A stretch of DNA of 64,000 nucleotides, taken from NCBI RefSeq assembly GCF_025642115.1, contig NZ_CP106753.1, forward strand, positions 1,697,501 through 1,761,500, written 5' to 3'. This document shows, piece after piece, positions 1-8,306 of the stretch (position 1 is its first letter; every line of letters begins with the position of its first letter). The translations under genes were made by a program, and so were the position numbers. Under the pieces are notes generated by a model that saw nothing but the letters and a program-made list of their open reading frames with translations, had not been told where the DNA came from and made no database searches. This DNA is from Chitiniphilus purpureus. GTDB taxonomy: Bacteria > Pseudomonadota > Gammaproteobacteria > Burkholderiales > Chitinibacteraceae.

Positions 1-273
1 GACCTCCCGTTCGCTGCGGACACTGTGGCCAAGCGTGACGCTGGCGGCGGGGCGGGTGGCCGGGCGGGGCAGGCCGGTATCGTGGGCCAGATCGTTGCGT
101 GACCACAGCGCCAGCCTGACGCCGCCCTGCAGATCGAAGAACGCCACCGCACCGTGCTCGAACTCACGGCCGACGATGCCCGGTGTCGCCAGGCCAAGGC
201 CATCGCGGTAGAAGGCGAGCGCTGTTTCCAGATCGTCCACACAGAGGGTGATGACGCTGATGCGAGGGTGCAT
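1..273 (-). CDS. VOC/glyoxalase-family protein (partial, C-terminus outside window)
   Basis: The 91 visible residues begin MHPRISVITLCVDDLETALA and continue with FYRDGLGL, EFEHGAVAFFDLQ and a VRLALWSR strand. This is the betaalphabetabetabeta opening of a vicinal-oxygen-chelate (glyoxalase/bleomycin-resistance) module. The ATG at 273-271 has an AGGAG box about 7 bases upstream. The substrate cannot be read from sequence: the family covers glyoxalase I, dioxygenases and antibiotic-binding proteins. The gene runs off the left edge of the window, so its length and second half are unknown. Confidence 0.75.
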   Translation of the reverse strand, partial: MHPRISVITLCVDDLETALAFYRDGLGLATPGIVGREFEHGAVAFFDLQGGVRLALWSRNDLAHDTGLPRPATRPAASVTLGHSVRSEREV

Positions 274-558
274 AAGGTGCTCCTGAATGGGGCTGTTCTG
301 GTTGAAGCGGCAGGGTTTCCCTGCACCGGCGCCGGTTGCCTGCACAGATCGGCCCGGGGCCGGGCAGGGGCGGGTGGCTGCGGATGCCACCGGCGGAACG
401 CCTGCCTCGCTGGCCGTAACCAGGTTGTGGCGGCATGGCGTAGGGCGGCCTCACCGGCCGCAAGCGCTGCCATCCGGCAGCGGCACCTGCTGCGGGGCCG
501 TGCGCAACCGTGGCCCATTGATACCACGCAACGCCACCGGGTCCAAGGCTGCACCTGA

Positions 559-1749
559 TCACTTCTTTTGCACGGTACCCTTGAAACGAAGATTGAGGGT
601 GTTTTGCCCAGTGCTGTTCGAGCGTATTTCCTGGTGTTGTTGCCTGAGCGTGTTACCGTCGAGGCCGCTTTCCGCAAAGGAGACTTTGTAGCTCTTGAGC
701 GAAAGCGAATCCACTTTCTGCCACGGACGGCGGGTCAGGAACTTGGTTTGATTGCTTTGCAGCATCGACAAGGTATCGGTGATCTGGGTGACCGAACTCT
801 CAGGCAGGGTTCTCGATTTGAATTCCAAGAAAGTGCTGATGCGCTGATTGCCTTTGTTGACGGTCTTCAACAGGTCGGGCTTCCTTCCTGACTCAAATCC
901 CCCTGAAGCAATATCCGGGTGCCACAGCCCGACTTGCGGGTGATATGTCCTTGCCTGCTTTTCCTGGTCGTTCATTTTTCCGTACTTCTTGTAATACGAG
1001 TAATACTGCATCGACTCGTTCTTCATGCCTTTTGCAAAAAGTGTAAGCTCCTTTGCTTTGTCTGGATCGCTTGACGTTTTTGCCTGTGCCATCAGGCTTT
1101 CGTATTGCACGAAGGAATCCTGCATCGCATGGGCAAGCCGTTTCTGGTTTTCATCCGGCTGCGCGACCTTGCCGATGGCGCTCTGGATCTTGTCGGCACC
1201 GAAGCGGTCGGGATGGGGCAGTTTCCTGACGCCTTTGCCGGTCCGGGGGGAATCGGCGATCGGCACAAAGCCGGTTTGCGGCATGGCGTTGGAATTGCTG
1301 GCCGTGCTGGTGGGCTGAAGCGGCTGAAAACCCGGCGTACCCGGTCCCGTACCCTGTAGCGTCGGCATCGGCGGGATCGGGCCACCACTGAACGTACTGG
1401 TCGAGGGTATGGGTTGCACGGGCTGCAACAGCGGTGTGAAACCCGGGCTGGCATAGGATGTGCCGGAAGTCGTGGATGGAACGCCGGGATGGAAAAGCAT
1501 CGGCGTGGTGCTCGATGGTGCGACGACAGGGGTCTGCTGCTGATTGGAGGAAGAGACCGGCGTGAATTGCAGGCGATATCGGCCGCTGTGTTTCGGGCGC
1601 TTTGGGGTCGACGTGCTGCCCTGGGTCGACTTGATCGGCACCTGGAAGGTGAGGTTGTTGCCTACCTTGACCTGCTTTGTATGCTGCGGCTGGGTGGGGG
1701 GTGCCTGCTCATTGAGCTTTTTTCGTTTGTTCGGGAAATCGGCGCTCAC
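559..1749 (-). CDS. Hypothetical protein with Pro/Ser/Thr-rich N-terminal half
   Basis: I chose the GTG at 1749, reading VSADFPNKRKKLNEQ, because GGAG lies 8 bases upstream; an open frame continues to 1887 without a better start. The product is about 396 aa. Residues about 20-200 are low complexity and rich in P, S, T and Q. The C-terminal half looks folded, with helix-like stretches around KRLAHAMQDSFVQYESLMAQ and a Tyr cluster QYYSYYKKYG. There is no signal peptide and no membrane segment. I do not recognise the family. A disordered N-terminus with a compact C-terminus is common in secreted effectors, but nothing here proves secretion. Confidence 0.6.
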   Translation of the reverse strand: MSADFPNKRKKLNEQAPPTQPQHTKQVKVGNNLTFQVPIKSTQGSTSTPKRPKHSGRYRLQFTPVSSSNQQQTPVVAPSSTTPMLFHPGVPSTTSGTSYASPGFTPLLQPVQPIPSTSTFSGGPIPPMPTLQGTGPGTPGFQPLQPTSTASNSNAMPQTGFVPIADSPRTGKGVRKLPHPDRFGADKIQSAIGKVAQPDENQKRLAHAMQDSFVQYESLMAQAKTSSDPDKAKELTLFAKGMKNESMQYYSYYKKYGKMNDQEKQARTYHPQVGLWHPDIASGGFESGRKPDLLKTVNKGNQRISTFLEFKSRTLPESSVTQITDTLSMLQSNQTKFLTRRPWQKVDSLSLKSYKVSFAESGLDGNTLRQQHQEIRSNSTGQNTLNLRFKGTVQKK

Positions 1750-1992
1750 GGGATGGTCTCCATATCGACAACCGGGAAGCAAGCCGGGGGCGGGGCCGGT
1801 TTGCCGCCGGTGGATCAGGTTGGCGGTGCGTGCATGCCTTCCATGTGGCAGCGCTCTTGCAGGCCGGGCGCATGCCGGGCCGGGCATGCCCGCTGCAGGT
1901 GATACGGCTGCGTATGATGGGTCGAACGGGCCTGCCGGGAAGGAACGTTGTGCTGGGGCGCCTTGATCGCCACCGCCCGGAGCCTTGGGCGT

Positions 1993-2454
1993 TCATTTCT
2001 CAGTTCCCAAAGTCACATCGGCCAGGCCAAAGTAATCCTGGATGCTCACCATCCTGTTGAGGCCATCGATCTTGTAGCTGAGCATGATGGTGTCGCCCAG
2101 ATCCTCTTCCTTGTATTTGACCGATATATTCCTTTTATAAAAATCAACCATCTGCGCCCTGGAAATCGGGGCGATATAGCGCATCGTCGCAACAGGGATC
2201 GATTTGTCCTCGGTGATCTCCTTTTTCTGTGCCGAGGGGTGGATCGGAATCCCATGGAAATGGTTGCCGCTGCTGGTTGCCTTGCCGCCACCGCCCGCGG
2301 ATTTTGCCTGCTGGACTTTCAACGTGGTTGATTCGCATGGCGTGCTTTGGAATGATTTTTTTCCTTGCGCATCCTTGCAATGATAGACCTGCGACGCCGC
2401 GGCATTCACAGACAGGCTGAATACGCATAGTGCAAACACCGATTTGCTGATCAT
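1993..2454 (-). CDS. DUF4124-like periplasmic protein
   Basis: The start is ATG at 2454, which opens a clear signal peptide (MISKSVFALCVFSLSVNAAA). The mature N-terminus has the Y-x-C-x-D-x-x-G-x-x-x-F-x-x-x-P-C pattern typical of DUF4124 domains. The remaining residues, to 153 aa in total, are not recognised; they are mostly charged, with no further membrane segment. An in-frame extension to 2628 lacks plausible coding character and would bury the signal peptide. The protein is probably exported to the periplasm. Its role is unknown; DUF4124 proteins in beta- and gammaproteobacteria are generally uncharacterised envelope proteins. Confidence 0.65.
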   Translation of the reverse strand: MISKSVFALCVFSLSVNAAASQVYHCKDAQGKKSFQSTPCESTTLKVQQAKSAGGGGKATSSGNHFHGIPIHPSAQKKEITEDKSIPVATMRYIAPISRAQMVDFYKRNISVKYKEEDLGDTIMLSYKIDGLNRMVSIQDYFGLADVTLGTEK

Positions 2455-2799
2455 GTTTGATTGCTCGTGTTCAATTGCGGTAGCGGGCTGCATTTCAATC
2501 CATCCTGGACCGCCCGCGCAGTTTGCGTCAAGCAGCGCCCCGGAGCACTGTTGCATCCGGTGAGGTGCACACTGATCGCACCCGTGTCCGTATCGGCACG
2601 TTGCGTGCGATCGGGCATCGATGGCCATGCCTGCTCAACGCACTGCCGGTCGGGGCGCCCCCCGGCGCGTGCCACCGTGCGCCGACATCAGGCCACAGTC
2701 GGATGTGCGGCATGCGTTGGCGTTGGTGTGAGGCGGGCCGGGCTTGCAGCCACGCAGCTTCAGGGCCGCTGCGAGGCCAGCCCTGGCATGGCTTATTTC
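2455..2799. other. Gap without a recognisable gene
   Basis: The reading frames here are short, high-GC and overlap one another, with no signal peptide, domain motif or convincing ribosome binding site. The right end should carry the promoter of the nitric oxide reductase cluster. I found no exact FNR or DNR box. Confidence 0.4.
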
Positions 2800-2844
2800 A
2801 ACCCTGATGCATAAACAATGTGATTTTTATGGGTAATCAGGGTT
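2800..2844. promoter_or_regulatory. Inverted repeat upstream of the nor cluster
   Basis: AACCCTGAT at 2800-2808 is repeated as its exact reverse complement ATCAGGGTT at 2836-2844, with a 27-base AT-rich spacer. It lies 57 bases before the small membrane peptide that starts the nor operon. It could be an operator or a weak attenuator-type hairpin. It does not match the FNR/DNR consensus (TTGAT-N4-ATCAA). Confidence 0.35.
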
Positions 2845-2900
2845 TGAAGGCAGCCCCCGCGGCTTGTATCAATAAGCCATCGCAGAATACGGGCGGTGAA

Positions 2901-3020
2901 ATGAACACAGCTTTCCAGGGACTGAAGGCCTTGGCCTGGGTGGCGATCCTCGCCATCCTTATTTCGATTGTCTATGCCACTTATATTGCATTGAAGTATT
3001 GGCATGGCATCGGTGTTTAA
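2901..3020 (+). CDS. 39-aa single-span membrane peptide at head of nor operon
   Basis: ATG 2901 starts MNTAFQGLKALAWVAILAIL, followed by ISIVYATYIALKYWHGIGV and a stop 21 bases before norC. The peptide is one hydrophobic helix with a short polar N-terminus and a basic/aromatic C-terminal tail. The upstream sequence GGGCGGTGAA offers a weak ribosome site. An in-frame start at 2820 would add a non-hydrophobic leader and is less likely. Its size, topology and position suggest a small accessory subunit or assembly peptide for the NorCB complex, comparable to the tiny subunits of other haem-copper oxidases. This is an inference from position only. Confidence 0.55.
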   Translation: MNTAFQGLKALAWVAILAILISIVYATYIALKYWHGIGV

Positions 3021-3041
3021 CCAGACACGCAGAGGCCCGAA

Positions 3042-3917
3042 GTGAATAAGCGGCAAGCCCGGATATTCGCATTGGCGTCGACCGGTGTGGCAGTGCTGGC
3101 ATTCCTGCTGCTCACGCTGGACAGCCATCGCCAGTTCCCCAAGTTGACCAACGAACAGAACCTGACGCCGCAGGTGGTGCGCGGCAAGGATGTCTGGCAC
3201 AAATACAACTGTATCAACTGCCATACCATCTTCGGCGAAGGGGCGTATTACGCACCCGATCTGACCAAGATCGCGCAGCAGCGGGGCGAGCCCTATCTGC
3301 GGGCCTATATGCGCGATCCGGCCAAGTTCTACGATGAGCAGCGCCATCGGCGGCTGATGCCCAGACAGGATCTGTCCGAAACCGAGATCACCGACCTGAT
3401 TGCGTTCCTGGATTGGGTAAGCCGGGTGGACAACCAGGGCTGGCCGCCCCGGCCCATCCTCGTGGCCGGCAGCAGCCTGCCTGGTGCCGACCTGACCATC
3501 GACCAGCAAAAGCAGGTGGCGGCAGCGCCGGCGGGGGGCAAGGCGCCGCAGGCGCCCGCAGCCCGCCCGGTACAGTCCCAGGACAATCCGATCGCGTTGG
3601 GTCAAGCCGTGTTCCGATCCGCAAGCCCGGCCTGCATGGCGTGCCACTCGGTGGCCCCCGGGGTGAACCTGGCCGGTCCATCGCTGGCCGGGGTGGCAGC
3701 ACGTGCGCAGCAGATCCTCGGCTCGGGCGGCTACAAGGGGCGGGCCAAGGATGTGGCGGGCTACATCCGCGAGTCCATTGTCGACCCGAGTGCGCATCTC
3801 GTGCCCGGCGACATGTATTCGGCCAACGGGGTGTCGTTCATGCCCAATACCTATGGCAAATCATTGCAGCCGGATCAGGTCGAGCAGCTGGTGGCGTATC
3901 TGACCTCGCTGAAATAA
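3042..3917 (+). CDS. norC: Nitric oxide reductase cytochrome c subunit with extra cytochrome c domain
   Basis: This is the electron-entry subunit of respiratory nitric oxide reductase (2 NO to N2O), anchored in the inner membrane with its haem domain in the periplasm. GTG start at 3042. Residues about 8-26 are the membrane anchor. CINCH at 57-61 is the NorC haem-attachment motif, with GAYYAPDL and LMPRQDL as expected. Unusually, the protein is 291 aa rather than about 150. After an Ala/Pro-rich linker (about 155-180) a second cytochrome c domain begins, with CMACH at 198-202 and a FMPN methionine-ligand region near 267. norB follows 39 bases downstream. The family assignment is firm; the extra haem domain is seen directly. 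Confidence 0.92.
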   Translation: MNKRQARIFALASTGVAVLAFLLLTLDSHRQFPKLTNEQNLTPQVVRGKDVWHKYNCINCHTIFGEGAYYAPDLTKIAQQRGEPYLRAYMRDPAKFYDEQRHRRLMPRQDLSETEITDLIAFLDWVSRVDNQGWPPRPILVAGSSLPGADLTIDQQKQVAAAPAGGKAPQAPAARPVQSQDNPIALGQAVFRSASPACMACHSVAPGVNLAGPSLAGVAARAQQILGSGGYKGRAKDVAGYIRESIVDPSAHLVPGDMYSANGVSFMPNTYGKSLQPDQVEQLVAYLTSLK

Positions 3918-3956
3918 CCCGGTTTTCGTTCGCTTTCGCAGCACAGGAATCCAAGC

Positions 3957-5333
3957 ATGCGATATCAATCCCAAAGCGTGGCCTATTGGTATTTCGCCGT
4001 GGCCATGGTGTTGTTCGGCCTGCAGCTGGTGTTTGGCATGTTGTCCGCCGCCAAATACCTGGGTCCGGACCCGCTGCTGTATATCCTGCCGTTCGACGTG
4101 ACCAAGGTCATCCATACCAATCTGCTGATCGTATGGGTGCTGACCGGCTTCATGGGCGCCACCTACTGGATGGTGCCCGACGAGTCGCGCACCGAATTGC
4201 ATAGCGTGAAGCTTGCCTATATCCAGCTGGTGCTGTGGACGCTGATGGGGCTCACGGCTGTCATCGGCTATCTGTTCCGCTATGGCACCGGCAACAAGTT
4301 GCTGGAGCAGCCGCTGCCGCACAAGATCGTGATCGTGATCGTGATGCTGATGTTTCTCTACAACGTGGGCATGACCATCCGCAAATCCGGGCGGTTCACC
4401 ACCACCGAAGGCGTGTTGCTGCTGGGGCTGGGGATGGCCGCGGTGCTCTATCTGCCGGCGTTGCTGCACTACGAGAATTACACGGTCTCGATCTTCTATC
4501 GCTGGTGGACCATCCACCTGTGGGTGGAAGGGGTATGGGAAATGATCCAGGGCGGCTTTCTTGCATATCTGCTGATCCGGCTTTCCGGTGCCGACCGCGA
4601 AGTGATGGACAAATGGCTGTATGTGATCGTCGGCCTGGTGTTCATCGCCGGTATCCTTGGCACCGCGCACCATTACTACTGGGTGGGCGTGCCGTACTAC
4701 TGGTTGCCGATCGGCGGCATCTTCAGCGCGCTGGAGCCGTTGGCACTGGTGGGGATGGCGATCTACGCCTATTCCGCCGTGCGCCGCTCGGGCCTGGCCC
4801 ACCCCAACACCCTGGCATTGCACTGGACCATCGGCAGCGCCGTGTTCACCTTGTTCGGCGCCGGTCTGCTCGGCCTCGCGCATACCTGGCCGTCGGTGAA
4901 TAAGTGGACGCACGGCACCCTGATCACGGCGATGCACGGCCATGCCGCGTTCTATGGCGCGTACGCGATGATCGTGCTGGCGATGATCAGCTATGCGCTG
5001 CCCGCACTGTCGCCGCAACGCAGCGAACGCGGCAGCAGCATCGGGTACTGGGCGTTCTGGCTGCAACTGGCCGGCATGCTGGGCATGACCCTGTCGTTCG
5101 CCACCGCCGGCATCGGTCAGGTCTATCTGGAGCGCATCCTTGGCCTGGGCTATCTGGATACCCAGCTCAAGATCCAGGTGCACTTCCTGATGCTGGTCGC
5201 CACTGCCGCGGTGTTCAGCATCGGTGTCATCCTGTTCATCTACGACTTCTTCCGCCATCGCCCGGTATTTGCCGCCAACCCGGCGCAGAACGAGCCGTTG
5301 CTGACCCCCGCCACCGCCGACGGTGCCGCGTGA
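3957..5333 (+). CDS. norB: Nitric oxide reductase subunit B (cNOR catalytic subunit)
   Basis: This is the catalytic integral membrane subunit, carrying haem b, haem b3 and the non-haem iron FeB. Its 458 aa match the usual NorB length and are strongly hydrophobic throughout (about 12 helices). Visible ligand motifs are VIHTNLL (low-spin haem His), HLWVEGVWE (FeB His and the adjacent Glu pair), HHYYWVG (two FeB His) and MHGHAAFYG (haem His pair). There is no N-terminal quinol-oxidase extension, so it is the cytochrome c-dependent type and fits with NorC upstream. Its stop overlaps the norQ start by four bases (GTGA), which implies translational coupling. Confidence 0.96.
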   Translation: MRYQSQSVAYWYFAVAMVLFGLQLVFGMLSAAKYLGPDPLLYILPFDVTKVIHTNLLIVWVLTGFMGATYWMVPDESRTELHSVKLAYIQLVLWTLMGLTAVIGYLFRYGTGNKLLEQPLPHKIVIVIVMLMFLYNVGMTIRKSGRFTTTEGVLLLGLGMAAVLYLPALLHYENYTVSIFYRWWTIHLWVEGVWEMIQGGFLAYLLIRLSGADREVMDKWLYVIVGLVFIAGILGTAHHYYWVGVPYYWLPIGGIFSALEPLALVGMAIYAYSAVRRSGLAHPNTLALHWTIGSAVFTLFGAGLLGLAHTWPSVNKWTHGTLITAMHGHAAFYGAYAMIVLAMISYALPALSPQRSERGSSIGYWAFWLQLAGMLGMTLSFATAGIGQVYLERILGLGYLDTQLKIQVHFLMLVATAAVFSIGVILFIYDFFRHRPVFAANPAQNEPLLTPATADGAA

Positions 5334-6160
5334 GGGGGGGCGCCGCACTGGCGCTCGACGGGCAGGCGCCTGTCGAGGCCGACGCCGAGGCACCGTTCTA
5401 TCTGCCGTATGGCAACGAAGTCGCGGTTTTCGAGCAATGCCACGCACGCCGGCTCGCGGTCCTGCTCAAGGGGCCGACCGGCTGCGGCAAGACCCGCTTC
5501 GTCGAGTACATGGCCTGGCGGCTGGGGCGGCCGTTGGTCACCATCGCCTGCCACGACGATCTGACCGCCAATGATCTGATCGGCCGCTTCCTGATCCGCC
5601 ACGACAGCACGGTCTGGCAGGACGGCCCCCTGACCCGTGCGGTACGCGAAGGCGCGCTGTGCTATCTGGATGAGGTGGTGGAGGCGCGGCAGGATACCGT
5701 GGTGGTGCTTCATCCGCTGGCCGATCACCGGCGCCTGCTGCCGATCGACAAGACCGGCGAGACAGTGGCGGCCGCGCCTGGGTTTCAGCTGGTGGTGTCC
5801 TACAACCCCGGCTACCAGCGCATGCTGAAGGAGCTGAAGCCCAGCACCCGCCAACGCTTTGTGGCGCTGGAGTTCGACTTTCCCGAACTGGAGCGCGAAG
5901 CGGCCATCATCGTGCGCGAAAGCGGTATCGACCGTGCCACCGCGCATGGGCTCGCGCTGTTCGGCAAGCGCCTGCGCGCGCTGGACCAGCAGGGGCTGGC
6001 CGAGGTGCCGAGTACCCGCTTGCTGATCGCCGCCGCGCAGTTGGTCGCCGGTGGCATTGCCATTGCGATCGCCTGCCAGGTCGCCATCATCGCACCCCTG
6101 TCGGACGACGCAGCGCTGGTCGGCGCGATGCAGGATCTCGTCGCCGCCAGCTTTCCCTGA
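5330..6160 (+). CDS. norQ: NorQ, MoxR-type AAA+ ATPase for NO reductase maturation
   Basis: GTG at 5330 overlaps the norB stop. The 276-aa product has Walker A GPTGCGKT at residues 48-55, a Walker B-like CYLDEVVEAR stretch and the sensor segment VVSYNPGYQRMLKELKPS typical of CbbQ/NirQ/NorQ proteins. With NorD (VWA) it forms a chaperone-like pair thought to insert FeB into NorB. Stop at 6160, with norD starting seven bases later. The longer frame upstream of 5330 lies entirely within norB and is not coding. Confidence 0.93.
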   Translation: MRGGAALALDGQAPVEADAEAPFYLPYGNEVAVFEQCHARRLAVLLKGPTGCGKTRFVEYMAWRLGRPLVTIACHDDLTANDLIGRFLIRHDSTVWQDGPLTRAVREGALCYLDEVVEARQDTVVVLHPLADHRRLLPIDKTGETVAAAPGFQLVVSYNPGYQRMLKELKPSTRQRFVALEFDFPELEREAAIIVRESGIDRATAHGLALFGKRLRALDQQGLAEVPSTRLLIAAAQLVAGGIAIAIACQVAIIAPLSDDAALVGAMQDLVAASFP

Positions 6161-6167
6161 GGCAAGG

Positions 6168-8189
6168 GTGCCGGAAGCCGAAGATGTCCTTGTCGGCGCT
6201 GCCCGGCGCCTCGTCGCCTGGGGGCAGGCATACCGCCGCGCGCGCCAGCCCGCGCCCGCCGATGCCCTTGCCGCGCAGATCCGGCGCCTGGATCTGCTGC
6301 TGGCGGCGGTCTTCGGCCGGCGCTTCGTCCTGCGCCCGGCGCCCCCCCGCCTGCCGCACTCGGTGCTGAGCCGCTTATGGCGGCTGCAGGCCCCTGCCGG
6401 CACCCGGCCACTGCCGGCCACCGACGGGGTCCAGATCTGGCTGCCCGCGCATCCCGCCGTGCCACAGCACACCGGTATGGCGCACCTGCGCCTGTTGGCA
6501 CTGCTGCAGGGGATACGGGCCGTACGTCACAGCGGGATGACCCCCGCCGCCGTGTCGCGGATCGCGGCCGACCCGCTGCTGGCGGATGCCTATCTGCTGG
6601 TGGAGGCCCGCGCCAGCGAAGCGGCGCTGCAGGCGTTGCTGCCCGGTGCCGGCCCGGAGCTTGATGTCTGGCGCCGCGCCGCATTGCACGCCCGTCCCGG
6701 TCTGGCTGCCTTCGCGCCCGCCCTGCGGCCGATCGAAGCCGAGGTCCGCCGCGCATTGGCGGCACCGGTCGGTAACCCCGACGTGCCGTTGCCGGTCACT
6801 GATGCCGGGGAGCAGCGCCTGGCAGCCGCCCAGGCGCTGGCTGCCACCTGGCGGGCCCTCCTGGGCGGCGAGCGCCGCTACGGTGAGGTGCTGTTCAAGG
6901 ATGACTGGACCGGTTTGCTGCTGCCGCCGACCACGATGGTGGACCGGCCGGCCACGGCGGCAACGGAGCGGCTGCCGACCGATGAGGCCGCGCCGGTGCG
7001 CTCCGCCCGCTTGCAGCGCACGCCGCAGGTGCGGCAGGCCGCCGAGGACGAGGACGACGCGCAGCCCGCCGCCTGGATGGTGCAGACCGCCGACCCGCAC
7101 GAACACGCCGAGGACCCGTTCGGCCTGCAACGGCCTATCGACCAAGACACGCAGGACGCCGCCGAAGGCTTTGCCGAGCTGGTCAGCGAACTGCCGCAGG
7201 CGCGGCTGGTCAGCACGCCGGGGCGGCCCAGGGAGTTCCTGCTCGCCGACATCCCACCCACCAGCGGCGCCAACACCGATCTCCCCGCGCTGTCCGAGCG
7301 CTACGACTATCCCGAATGGGATTGCCACCGCGGGCAATATGCCGAGCACGGCACCTGCGTGCACCTGCTGCCGGCGGCGCTGGGCAACCCGGCCTGGGTG
7401 GAGGCCACCCTCGCGGCGCATGCCCCGCTGTTGCATGCAGTGCGGCGCCAATTCGAGATGCTGCGGGCCGAGCGGCTGCCGCTGCGCCGGCAGCTCGACG
7501 GCGACGAGCTTGACCTCGAAGCCTACCTGGAGCTGCGCAACGACGTGCGCGCCGGGCTGGCCGGCCACCAGCGCATCTACCAGTCACGCGCACCGCAGCG
7601 GCGGCAGATGGCCGTGATGCTGCTGGTGGATGCGAGCGGCTCCACCGATGCATGGATCGGGGGCGAGCGCAGGGTGATCGACATCGAGCGCGAGGCCCTG
7701 CTGCTGGTCAGCCAGGCGCTGACCCGCTTTGGCGATCCGTATGCCATCCTCGCGTTTTCCGGCGAAGGGGCGGGCGGTGTCACCGTACGCGAGGTCAAGG
7801 GCTATGCAGACAGCGACCCGCTGGCGGTCGCCCTCCGGATCGCGGCGCTGGAACCGGAGCGCTATACGCGTGCCGGTGCCGCCATCCGGCACGGCAGCGC
7901 GGTGCTGTTGCGCCAGCCGGCGGCACACCGGTTGCTGCTGCTGCTCTCGGACGGTAAACCCAACGATGCCGATCGTTACGCCGGCCGATATGGCGTGGAG
8001 GACACGCGCCGGGCGGTGCAGGAGGCGCGTCAGGCGGGCCTGACGCCGTTCTGCCTGACCGTGGATCGCCAAGGCGCCAGCTATCTGCCCCACCTTTTCG
8101 GCCATGGCCACTATGCGTTGCTGCCCCGTACCGAGCGGCTGGGCGAGGCGCTGCTGCATTGCCTGCGCCGCCTGCTGCAACAACGCTGA
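6168..8189 (+). CDS. norD: NorD, VWA-domain protein for NO reductase activation
   Basis: GTG at 6168 follows a TGAGG ribosome site that overlaps the norQ stop; the open frame before it overlaps norQ and is excluded. The product is about 673 aa. The N-terminal two-thirds is helical and poorly conserved, with an acidic stretch (AEDEDDAQ). The C-terminal von Willebrand A domain begins MAVMLLVDASGSTDAW, contains the DxSxS MIDAS metal site, and ends with LLLLSDGKPNDADRY and the typical LPRTERLGEALLHCLRRL tail. It works with NorQ in the cytoplasm and is the last gene of the nor operon. Confidence 0.92.
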   Translation: MPEAEDVLVGAARRLVAWGQAYRRARQPAPADALAAQIRRLDLLLAAVFGRRFVLRPAPPRLPHSVLSRLWRLQAPAGTRPLPATDGVQIWLPAHPAVPQHTGMAHLRLLALLQGIRAVRHSGMTPAAVSRIAADPLLADAYLLVEARASEAALQALLPGAGPELDVWRRAALHARPGLAAFAPALRPIEAEVRRALAAPVGNPDVPLPVTDAGEQRLAAAQALAATWRALLGGERRYGEVLFKDDWTGLLLPPTTMVDRPATAATERLPTDEAAPVRSARLQRTPQVRQAAEDEDDAQPAAWMVQTADPHEHAEDPFGLQRPIDQDTQDAAEGFAELVSELPQARLVSTPGRPREFLLADIPPTSGANTDLPALSERYDYPEWDCHRGQYAEHGTCVHLLPAALGNPAWVEATLAAHAPLLHAVRRQFEMLRAERLPLRRQLDGDELDLEAYLELRNDVRAGLAGHQRIYQSRAPQRRQMAVMLLVDASGSTDAWIGGERRVIDIEREALLLVSQALTRFGDPYAILAFSGEGAGGVTVREVKGYADSDPLAVALRIAALEPERYTRAGAAIRHGSAVLLRQPAAHRLLLLLSDGKPNDADRYAGRYGVEDTRRAVQEARQAGLTPFCLTVDRQGASYLPHLFGHGHYALLPRTERLGEALLHCLRRLLQQR

Positions 8190-8306
8190 AGTCCGGCGCT
8201 GCCGCACCGGGCGGCGTGTGCTGGGCATCGCCCGTCCGTGCAAGGGCCTGCTTGGCGCATCTTGGCGCGGCGTGCCCCGCCATCCGGCCGGCGACGCGCA
8301 TGCCCG

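Noticed and set aside
2860..2880. FNR/DNR box before the nor operon (TTGTATCAATAAG)
   Set aside because: It lacks the TTGAT-N4-ATCAA symmetry; only one half-site-like ATCAA is present.
4904..5329. Upstream extension of the norQ frame
   Set aside because: It lies fully inside norB. The GTG at 5330, overlapping the norB stop, is the natural start.
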